Source: Sapria himalayana (taxonomy: Eukaryota; Streptophyta; Magnoliopsida; Malpighiales; Rafflesiaceae). Taken from it: a stretch of 64,000 bases of DNA. The notes under the pieces were generated by a model, which had not been told where the DNA came from, did not search any database, and saw only the letters and a list, made by a program, of their open reading frames with translations. This document shows, one piece after another, positions 54,323-64,000 of the stretch. The stretch is from contig JAREIK010012055.1 in NCBI GenBank assembly GCA_029783825.1, forward strand, positions 1 through 64,000, in the 5' to 3' direction. Position numbers and translations under genes: made by a program. Every line of letters begins with the position of its first letter. Within the stretch, counting starts at the first letter, position 1.

Positions 54323-57300
54323 ATAATCATAATAATTATATATCATATAAATTCAATATAAACAATTTTATTGATAGATATTCTAATAATTATCAAAAAA
54401 TAAAAATCTATTATGAATAACATTGATATTACTTAAAATATAATATCAAAACCAAAATTGATTCAAAAGCAAAGCAAAATATATTACTTAATAATAATAA
54501 TAATTTGTTTTTAAATTTTTAATATTTTTATAAGCTTTTTTTTTATGAAAAATAATTTTTATAAATTATGTTTTTAACTCATAATTTATTTTATAATTAA
54601 TACATATATACAAATAAAAAACAAAAAATCAAAATGATTTTTTTTAAATTATAATGAAAACAAATAAAAATGAGATTTATTAATTATTATTTAGGGTATA
54701 CCAGTTTAAAGGATTATCTATATAGGGGTATCAGGATTTTGTAGTTTAGTGATTTATGTGTTTAAGTCTTTAGTGGTTTATAAGTTTTATTTAAACAATA
54801 AAATAAAAATAATAATTTTTTTTTATTTTTTCAAATGTTAAAAGGTTATAATATTTGAAAATATAATAATTTTAAAATTTTTTTAAAAATTGAATATAAT
54901 TTTTAGTTATAATAATTATTAAATATATATATATATATCATATAAATTTAATATAAACATTTTTATTGATAAATATTATAATAATGATAAAAAAATAATT
55001 TAAAAATTTATTATTAATAAGTTAGATATCAATTAAAATATAATTACAAAACCTAAAATGATTCAGAAACAAAGCAAAATATATTACTATATAATAATTA
55101 ATTGTTTTTAGTTTTTTTCTTCCTTTATTTAGTTTATCTATATTTTTTTGTTGAAAAATAATTTATATAAATTATATTTGTTTAACTTATACTTTATTTT
55201 GTACTTAATATTTATATAAAAATAAATAAATAAATAATTAATATGAATATTTATAATTATAATGAAAAAAATGACATTTGTATTTTATTATTTTGAGTAT
55301 ACCAGTTTAATTTAAATTATATCTCTCTCACTAATAATTAATTTTGTAATTAATATTACTGTAAAAATAAACTGATAAATAATTAAAATAAAGATTTAAA
55401 AGTATACTTAATAAAAATTAAATTGAGATTTATGATTTATTATTAATGTATACCAATTTAATGGCTTAAGTACGTAAAGGTTTTGTCGTTTAGGAGTTTA
55501 GCAATTTATGTTTTTAGGCATTTAGTGGTTTATAGGTTTTATTTAAATAATGAAATAACAAAAAATTTATTTTTGATATTTTTTAAACTTTTTAAAAGTT
55601 ATAACATTTGAAAATCTAATAATTTTAAATTTTTTTAAAAATGTTTATACAATATTTAGTAATAATAATAATTATAACTATATATAATATCAACAATATA
55701 TAAACAATTTTATTGATAGATATTATATCAATTATCAAAAAATAAATTAATAAACATTTATTAATATGATAGATATAAATTAAAATATAATTAAAAAACC
55801 TAAAATAATTCAAAATCAATGTAAAATTTATTACTAAATAATAATTTATTTTAGTTTTTGCATCATTTTATAAGCTTATATTTTTTTTTTGATGAAAAAT
55901 ATATTATTTAAATTATATTTGTATCCATCATAATTTATTTTGTAATTAATATTTATATAAATTATTTAAATTATATTTAAGGTTTACGAGTTTAAAGGTT
56001 TATGTATTTACGGGCTTTAGGGTTTAGGAGTTTAGAGATTTATGTATTTAGGTATTTAATGGTTTATAAGTTTTATTTAAACAATTATATAACAAAAAAT
56101 TTATTTTTGTTATTTTTAACATTTTTGAAGGTTATAAACTTTGAAAATATAATAATTTTTAATTTTTTTTATATGTGAATATTATATTTAGTTATATTAA
56201 TCATAATAATTATATATTATGTAAATTCAATATAAACAATTATATTGATAGATATTATATTAATGATCAAAAAATAAATCAATAAACTATTATTAAAATG
56301 AAAGATATATTTAAAATATATTTGCCAAACGTAAATTTATTCAAAATCAAAATAAAATATATTACTAAATAATAATTTTTTTGATGTTTTGCTTCTTATT
56401 ATAAGTTTATATTTTTTTTATTAAAAGTAAATTATTTAAATTATATTTGTCTCACTTATAATTTATTTTTAATTTATAATTCTATAAAAATAAACATATA
56501 AATAATTAAAATGAATATTTAAATCTATATTGAATACAAATAAAATAGATATTTATTATTTAATATTCAAGATATACTAGTTTAATGGTTTAAGTATTTA
56601 TGTGTTTTGGGGTTTAGTGATTTAAGTGTTTAGGCCTTTAGTGATTTATAGTTTTTATTTTAAGAATGAAAAAATAAAAAATTTAATTTTTTGATTTTTT
56701 TTTTAATTTTTAAAGGTTATAACCTTTGAAAATATGATAATTTTTAATTTTTTTTAAATGTGAATATAATATTTAGTTATAATAATCTTAATAATTATAT
56801 ATAATGTAAACTCAATACAAATAATTTTATTAATGCATATTATAATAATGATCAATAAATAATTAAAAACTATTATTAATAATAATAATATAAATTAAAA
56901 GATGATTGAAAAATCTAAATGATTCAAAATAAAAATAAAATATATTACTAAATAATAAATTTTTGTTTTTAAAATTTTACCTTATTTTATAAGGATATAT
57001 TTTTTTTGATGAAAAATAAATTATTTAAATTAGATATGTCTCACTAATAATTTATTTTGTAATTAATATTTCTATAAAAATAAACTGATAAATAATTAAA
57101 ATAAAAATTTAAAATTATACATAATAAAAATTAAATTGAGATTTTTGATTTTTTATTAATGTACACCTGTTTAATGGTTTAAGTATTTAGAGGTTTTGTC
57201 GTTTAGAAGTTTAGCAATTTATGTTTTTCGGCATTTAGTCGTTTATAGGTTTTATTAAAACAATAAAATAACAAAAAAATTGTAATTTTCTCATTTTATT

Positions 57301-57871
57301 AGGTTATAACTTTTGAAAATATAATAATATTTAAAAATTTTTGAAATGTGAATATAATATTTAATTATTTTAATATTAATAATTATATACCATATAAATT
57401 CAATTTAAAAAATTTTATTGATAGATAATATAATAATGATCAAAAATTAAATTACTAAACTATTAATAATAAAATAGATATAAATTAAAAAATATTTACA
57501 ATACCCAAATCGATTCAAGATTAAACTAAAATATATTACTGAATAATAATTTTTAATTTTTAAATTTTTACTTCTTTTATAAGCGTCTATATTTTTTTGA
57601 TTAAAAATAAATTATTTAAATTATATTTTTCGCACTCATAATTTATTTTATAATAAATTTTATATAAAAACAAACTAATAAATAATAAAATCAATATTTA
57701 AAATTATAATAAATAAAATAAAAATCAGATTTATTAATTATTAAGTAGTATATAGTGGTTTAATGGTTTATGTATTTAGGAGTTTACTAATTTAACTATA
57801 TATGCATTTAGTGGTTTATATGTTTTATTTAAAAAATAAAATAACAAAAAATTTATTTTTGTTATTTTTTG

Positions 57872-57903
57872 ATATTTTCAAAGGTTATAACCTTTGAAAA
57901 TAT
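57872..57903. repeat. Perfect 32-bp satellite palindrome
   Basis: Half-site ATATTTTCAAAGGTTA plus its exact reverse complement, at the same monomer position as the others. Confidence 0.88.
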
Positions 57904-60900
57904 AAAAATTTTAAAACTTTTTTCAAAAGTGAATATAATATTTAGTTATAATAATTATTAAACATATATCATATAAATTCAATATAAATATTTTTATTGA
58001 TAAATATTCTAATAATGATCAAAAAATAAATTAATAATATATTATTAATATGTTAGAAATCAATTAAAATATAATTACAAAACCTAAAATGATTCAGAAA
58101 CAAAGTAAAATATATTACTATATAATATTTCTTTGTTTTTATTTTTTGTCTTCTTTTAGTAAGTTTATCTATATTTTTTTGTTGAAAAATAATTTTTATA
58201 AATTATATTTGTATAACTTATAATTTATTTGGTAATTAATATTTATATAAAAATTAACAAATAAATAATTAAAATGAATATTTAAAATTATAATGAAAAA
58301 AATAAAAATGACATTTATTATTTATTATTTAGGATATACATGTTTAAAAAATTTATCTATTTAGGTTTTTCGAGATTTAAAAGTTATTGATTTAATTATT
58401 TATTCATTTAATGGTTTACAGGTTTTATTCAAACAATGAAATAACAAAAAATTTAAATTTGATATTTTTTGAAATTTTCAAAGTTTATAACATTTGAAAC
58501 TATAATAATTTTAAAATTTTTTAAAAATGTGAATACAATATTTAGTAATAATAAATATTATAACTATATATAATATAAACTAAATATAAATAATTTTATT
58601 GATAGATATTATATCAATTATTTTAAAAAAAATTAATAAACCATTATAAATATGCTAGATATAAATTAAAATATAATTAAAAAACCTAAAATGATTCAAA
58701 ATCAAAGTAAAATTTATTACTAAATAATATATATTTTTTGTGTTTGCATCATTTTATAAGCTTATATGTTTTTTTGATGAAAAATATATTATTTAAATTA
58801 TATTTGTATCACTCATAATTTATTTTGTAATTAATATTTCTATAAATTATTTAAATTATATTTAACGTTTATGAGTTTAAAGGTTTAAGTATTTAGGGGT
58901 TTCGGGGTTTAAGAGTTTAGATATTTATGTATTTAGGCATTTATTGGTTTATAAGTTTTATTAAAACAATGATATAACAAAAAAATTATTTTTGTTATTT
59001 TTTATCATTTTTGAAGGTTAGAACCTTTGAAAATATAAAAATTTTTAAATTTTTTTTATATGTGAATACTATATTTAGTTATGATAATCTTAATAATTAT
59101 ATATCATTTAAATTCAATATAATCAATTATATTGATAGATATTATATTAATGATCAAAAAATAAATTAATAAACTATTATTAATAAGAAAGATTTTATTT
59201 AAAATATATTTGCAAAACGTAAATTTATTCAAAATCAAAGTAAAATATATTAAAAAATAATAATTTTTTTGATGTATTGCTTCTTTTTATATGTTTATAT
59301 TTTTTGTTATTAAAAGTAAATTATTTAAATTATATTTGTCTTCCTCATAATTTATTTTTAATTTATAATTCTATAAAAATAATCTAATAAATAATTAAAC
59401 TGTATATTTAAAATTATAATGAATACAAATAAAATAAAGATTTATTATTTATTATTCAGGATATACTAGTATAATATTTTAAGTATTTAGGTGTTTTTGG
59501 GTTTAGTGAGTAAAGTGTTTAGGCCTTAAGTGATTTATAGTTTTTATTTTAAGAATGATTAAATAAAAAATTTAATTTGTTCATTTTTTTTAATTTTTGA
59601 AGGTTATAACCTTTGAATATATAATAATTTTAAATTTTTTTAAATGTGAATATAATATTTAGTAATAATAATCTTAATAATTATATATAATGTAAACTCA
59701 ATATAAATAATTTTATTAATAGATATTATAATAATTATTAATAAAAAATTAATAAACTAGTATTAATAAATATGATATAAATTAAAATATAATTGTAGAA
59801 TCTGAAATGATTCAAAATCAAAATAAGATATATTAATAAAAAATAATTTTTTATTTTTAAAATTTTGCCTCATTTTATTAGCATATATATATATATTTTG
59901 ATGAAAAATAAATTATTTAAATTATATCTGTCTCACTAATAATTTATTTTGTAATTAATATTTCTATAAAAATAAATTAATAAATAATTAAAATGAATAT
60001 TTAAAATTATACTTAATAAAAATTAATAGATATTATAATAATATTCAAAAATTAAATTTATAAACTATTAATATTATGATAGATATTAATTAAAAAATAT
60101 TTACAAAACACAATTAATTCAAAATTAAAGAAACTTATATTACTTGATAATAATTTTTAATTTTTAAATTTATATTTCTTTTATAAGCGTATATTTTTAT
60201 TAGATAAATAATATATTATTTAAATTATATTTGTCCCACTCATAATTTATTTGTAATAAATATTTCTAAATAAATACACTAATAAATAATTAAAATGAAT
60301 ATTTAAAAATATAATAAATAGCAATAAAAATTAAATTTATTAATTATTAAGTAGTATTTAGCAGTTTAATGGTTTATGTATTTAGGCATTACGGGATTTA
60401 AGAGTTTACTGATTTAACTTTATATGCATTTAGTACGGAAACTCACGGGACACGGAGATTCGCCACCCTACCCGAAGCCTTGCCCCGAAAGAACCAGGAC
60501 TGAGAAAATTCGTTGACTTTGACTTTTCCCATCCCATTCTTTCACGTATTTTTTCTTTTGCGATGGTTCCAAATCTTAAGCAATATCCATCCCTAGAACC
60601 GTCCCGTCCTAAAAAACATATACTAGAACCATGAATATATATATATATATATATAACATGAAGATGCCACCAATTTTGCCACTGCTTATCCAATTCTGAC
60701 GCACCTATTGCTGTTCCGAAGAGTTCCAGGCCACCTCACGCCATTCCAGCCGTTTTCAGTTAGGTCCAACCCTTGTCCGTCGAACTTTTGGTTGCCTCCA
60801 CCGTGTCTCAGATGCCACCAGCCTTTTGGTTTGTTTTTCTGATGAGAATTGAGTGATTAATTATTATTATTATTATTATTATTGTGTCTCAGTCAGTTTT

Positions 60901-61039
60901 GTTGAATATTGGTGGTGGTTTGTGGTTGGGCCGAATGAGTGGGTCGGATGTGTTACAGTCAATTTTGTAGAGCTTGCTTGTTTGAAATATTTATATGTAT
61001 TTATGTTTAACATATCATATTAATTAATGGCAATGTAGA

Positions 61040-63180
61040 TGGCACAATCCAGCGGTTAATGAAAAATATAATAAATTGAAGATGATCACATCTCAAATGA
61101 TCAAAGTACTGGTAAATCCAATCATCATCCTTTCACGAATCCTCCAATTGTTATGGCAGGTTCTTCAATTCCAATTGTAAAAGAAAGTCAAGGTACATCT
61201 TAACCTCAAGCTCATAAAAAGTATAAGTCTGCTGTTTGGGAAACTTATGAGATATTAGTTGATTCAAAGGGAAATGAAATTGGTAGGGCAGCTTGTATAT
61301 GGTGTAGGAAAGAATACTTGGCAAAAGTGATCAAGGTACTTCGGGTTTATGGAAATACTTTAGAGAGACTTGTAAGAAATTTCCAGACAAAAAAGAATTA
61401 ATAGAAGCTCATAAAGGTAAAGACAAGTCACAATCTTTGTTGAGTTTCACTAAAGGTAATAGTTCAGAGGATAACAAATTAACTTGTTGGTAATTTGATC
61501 AAAAACTAGTTAGGGAGGCTTTGGTGAAAATGATGATAAAAGATGAATTGCCTTTTTGTTTTGTTGAGAGGGATGAGTTTAAAGAGTTTGTGAAGTTAAT
61601 GTGCCTTAATTTAAATTTTCATCTAGGCACTCTACACTGAGGGATTGTTTTTATTTGTTCGTTAAGGAAATGAAAAAATTATTTGATAGCATATCATCTC
61701 ATTGTTGTAGAGTTTCTTTGACTACCGACACTTGGACTAGCATTCAAAATTTGTCTTATATATGTTTGATTGTTCATTTCATTGATTCTCAATGGAATAT
61801 GCATAAAAGATTTTTGAACTTTTGTGTAATTAAAAGTCATTCCGAAGTTAATATTAGAAATGCTATTGAGTTTTGCATGAATGAATGGGGTTTGAGAAAG
61901 TTGATGTGCATTACTGCTGACAATGCATCAAATAATGATGTTGCAGTTGAACAATTAAAAAAAAAGGCTTGTGAAGAAAAGTGTTGTACCTTTGTGAGGC
62001 GAGCATTTTCATATGAGATGGTGTGCTCATATTTTAAAAATAATTGTCAGAGATGGCATTGTAGTAGTAGAGGGTGCTATTCAAAAAATTAGAGGCGTGG
62101 TGAAATATGTGAGGTGCAGTCCTATAAGATTAGATATGTTTAAGTTATGTGTTGAAAAAGCATACTTGACTTATGAATCTTCATTGCAATTAGATTGTCC
62201 TACAAGATGGAATTCAACTTATATGATGCTACAAACTGATATAAATTATTAAAAAGAATTTTAATAAGTTGGGGGACAAAGACAAAAGTTATTTGAAGGA
62301 CTTTGGTTCAAAACTTCCAACTGAGATAGACTGAACAAATGCCAAAATTTTGGCTCGTTTCTTGTAAACTTTTTATAAGGTAACATTTAAAATTCTCTGG
62401 CTCATAATATTCTACCTCTAGTGTTTATTTTCCTGAGATTATTCGAATTTCGAAAAAAATTGAGCTTTGTAAAAATAGTAGAGATACAATGGTGTCTGAA
62501 ATGGGTATGAAAATGAGGCATAAATTCAACAAATATTGGGATTCTCTTCAATCAACAAATATTTTGCTTTTTGTAGCAATAGTGTTGGATCCTAGATATA
62601 AGCTCAAATATCTCAAGGTTAAGTACACTTAGCATTATGGAGAGGTATTGGCTATAAATTTGGTGAAAAAGGTTATAAATGCTTTAAATGAGATATGGGA
62701 TGATTATAAAGATTTAAATGAAGATGAATCAAAAGAAGATGATTTCACTTCTACTGTGTTGAAGAAAAATGATGATTTCTTTGTTGGTAGTGATACTTAT
62801 GTTGATGATTTTTGTTGAATTGCAGAAAGAACAGGAAGTTGCAGCTTTGGAAGATTTGGATAGGTACTTGGAGGACAAACTTGAAAAATATAGAATTGAT
62901 TTTGATCTTCTAAACTGGTGGAAGCTAAATGAGGTTTGGTATCCTTCGTTCGCAAATGTTGCAAGGGATATATTGGCTATCCAAGCATCTACTGTGGCCT
63001 AAGAATCTACATTTAGCAGTAGGGGGAGAACTTTAGATAAATTTAGAAGTTCTTTAACACCTCTTACAGCTGAAGTTCTCATATGTCTACAAGATTGGTT
63101 GAGAAGCTCAAACAAACCTATTGAAATTGAAGAATTATTTCAAGACCTTGATGATAATGAATCAGGTTACTATACAAATC
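61040..63180 (+). pseudogene. hAT transposase pseudogene (copy 2, nearly full length)
   Basis: Domains appear in the expected order for an Ac/RICESLEEPER-type transposase. The BED zinc finger is at about 61207-61390, with Cys codons at 61294-61296 and 61303-61305; the usual His before the last Cys looks replaced by Tyr (GLWKYF). The RNase H-like core has TTDTWTS, Asp codon 61727-61729, and TADNASNND, Asp codon 61919-61921. DPRYKL is at 62588-62605. The LNWWKLN and ESTFSSRGR dimerisation region is at 62910-63120. Lesions include stops at 61201, 61491 and 63000 and frameshifts near 61325, 61588, 61965 and 62232. It cannot make an active enzyme, though open pieces at 61655-62092, 62013-62252 and 62769-63002 survive. 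Copy 1 lacks some of these lesions (for example, it has Gln where 61491 is a stop). Confidence 0.92.
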
Positions 63181-63655
63181 TTGTGAATTTTAATTTCACT
63201 TTTACTTATTTTATTCATTCAATTTAATAAAAATATGGTTCAATTATAGGTGTCAACCGTGCCGGGCCGGCCCGGCCCTGCACGGGGCACGGCATGGTTC
63301 AGCCGTGCCTGGGTCAGCCCGGCACGGAAAAAATCCATGCCCGGGCCCGTGCCGTGCCCGGCTTTGGCACGGTTCGGCCCCTGGCACGGCAAACCGGCAC
63401 GGCAAACCGCATGCCTCCCCTCCCGCAAAAAAAGACCGCGGGTCGGGTCAAATTCGACCCGACCCGTGGTCCCCGTTTCCCGAACCGCTCGGGCAGGTTT
63501 GCCCGAGCGGGCCAGGTGAGGCATTGCACGGCCCGTCATGCCTGCGGGCCGTGCCGGGCCCGGTTTTTTTAAACCGGGCCCGGCCCGTTTAAAAACGGGC
63601 CATGCCGTGCTGGGCCGGCCCGTTTGACACCTCTAGGTTCAATTACAATTTTCAG
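63150..63655 (+). other. Intron-like interval in the hAT gene holding a GC-rich insertion
   Basis: Coding similarity stops after a DDNESG stretch, at a CAG/GTTACT-like donor near 63165. An acceptor-like ATTACAATTTTCAG ends near 63655. The interval is T-rich apart from the GC-rich element. The splice assignment is inferred from sequence only. Confidence 0.45.
63245..63635. mobile_element. GC-rich non-autonomous hAT-type element, copy 2
   Basis: This 391-bp element starts TATAGGTGTCAA and ends TTGACACCTCTA; one base of the left repeat has changed from TAGAGG. The octamer GGTTCAAT is duplicated at 63237-63244 and 63636-63643. It is very similar to copy 1 at 17743-18116, with an extra GC-rich segment before the right end (about 63572-63600). 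Open frames on both strands are by-products of GC-rich, stop-poor sequence and are not called as genes. It inserted into the hAT element after that element was in place. Confidence 0.92.
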
Positions 63656-64000
63656 AGGGGTCACAAGATCCAAATATTCTTCCAACTATAGTTGGCCAAC
63701 TAAATTTGGAATGAGTGTATTAAATTTTATAAGGTAATATTTTGTTTTTTTATTACTCTTTCATCTTAGAAATTTATGTCTATGTGATTAACATGTTTTC
63801 ATCTTTAGTTGTCCTTCTATAGTCGAGGAAGAAAAGGGAGGAGTTGTAGAAGAGATAATTAATTGGGTTTGGATTTTCATTGCTTTTCCGTGACTGTCCT
63901 TTGAAATGATTATTATCATGGTTATAATTAGTTGTATTTTTTTGTTATATTAAGCTGCTTAATTTTAGCAATAACTTAAGTAGTAATTACTGCTACCAAT
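63656..64000 (+). other. hAT 3' region, identity partly unclear
   Basis: AT-rich sequence follows the acceptor-like site. A short exon-like piece lies at 63656-63745, and another possible one near 63810-63860 contains an AGTCGAGGAAGAAAAGGGAG stretch. No clear domain, terminal repeat or return to satellite is visible before the window ends. Confidence 0.4.

Larger units (their letters stand above)
46759..60433 (+). repeat. AT-rich satellite array, forward block 6 (longest forward run)
   Basis: About 22 forward monomers. Palindromes lie near 47255, 47855, 48452, 49200, 49755, 50950, 51712, 52448, 53230, 53830, 54045, 54260, 54840, 55590, 56130, 56715, 57300, 57880, 58475, 59010 and 59595. The class of about 740 bp with the internal duplication is common between 48.4 and 53.2 kb. 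Fused or deleted monomers are near 50385 and 60015. Short isoleucine-rich frames at 49202-49393, 51699-51941 and 55625-55819 (minus) all come from the same monomer segment. No gene is seen. The array ends at the hAT insertion. Confidence 0.88.
60434..64000 (+). mobile_element. hAT (Ac-type) transposon, copy 2, running off the window
   Basis: The 5' end (TACGGAAACTCACGGG) follows satellite GCATTTAG, the same insertion site as copy 1. A non-coding 5' region of about 600 bp contains CCCGTCC-type subterminal motifs, a (TA)n run at 60635-60655 and a (TTA)n run at 60861-60883. Transposase remains follow at about 61060-63180, then an intron-like stretch holding the GC-rich insertion, then 3' sequence to the window end. 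The 3' terminus and right-hand target duplication lie outside the window. Confidence 0.87.

Noticed and set aside
1..60433. CRISPR array, suggested by the regularly spaced palindromes.
   Set aside because: Spacing is hundreds of bases, the intervals are homologous to each other rather than unique, and the context is eukaryotic with no cas genes.
63240..63592. Overlapping frames of 71-99 codons on both strands of the GC-rich elements (also 17708-18108).
   Set aside because: They are open in several frames at once because GC-rich sequence lacks stops. The sequence is a terminal-inverted-repeat element with no coding hallmark.

Overview
The window looks like nuclear DNA of a land plant, from a satellite-rich (centromeric, pericentromeric or knob-like) domain. 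It has no intact protein-coding gene, and I see no tRNA, rRNA or CRISPR. The plant reading rests on Ac-type hAT transposon remains with intron-like breaks, a GC-rich non-autonomous hAT-type element with 8-bp target duplications, and degenerate plant-type telomere-like repeats (TTTAGGG-like). I cannot name the species.

Most of the window is one very AT-rich satellite family. Its monomers are usually about 540-600 bp, with a longer class of about 740 bp carrying an internal duplication of about 150 bp, and a short class of about 380 bp. Each monomer has a near-perfect palindrome centred on GGTTATAACC and a block of about 80-90 bp built from degenerate 8-bp units of the form NNNTTTAN. I count about 75-80 palindrome landmarks. 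The array changes direction four times: forward 1-15.47 kb, reverse 15.5-24.9 kb, forward 25.2-30.2 kb, reverse 30.2-46.76 kb, forward 46.76-60.4 kb.

Four copies (A-D) of a chimeric segment of 1.9-2.5 kb interrupt the array at 7.39, 18.76, 25.46 and 43.86 kb. Each holds a block that ends like a polyadenylated transcript, a telomere-like stretch and an unrelated AT-rich block. Copies A, C and D share the same satellite junction on both sides, and B shares it on its one satellite-flanked side. They therefore spread by duplication and inversion of the array, not by separate insertions.

Two decayed hAT transposase copies lie at 21.2-22.8 kb (minus) and 60.4-64.0 kb (plus, running off the window). 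Both start at the same satellite position, so they too descend from one insertion. Two GC-rich elements of the same hAT-type family, 374 and 391 bp, stand out from the AT-rich background; one lies in the satellite and one in an apparent intron of the second hAT copy. A separate island of about 0.4 kb near 12.66-13.08 kb is unrelated to anything else here.

No genes work together in this window. Its biology is structural: palindromes, an 8-bp telomere-like sub-repeat, fold-back inversions and co-amplified passenger elements.
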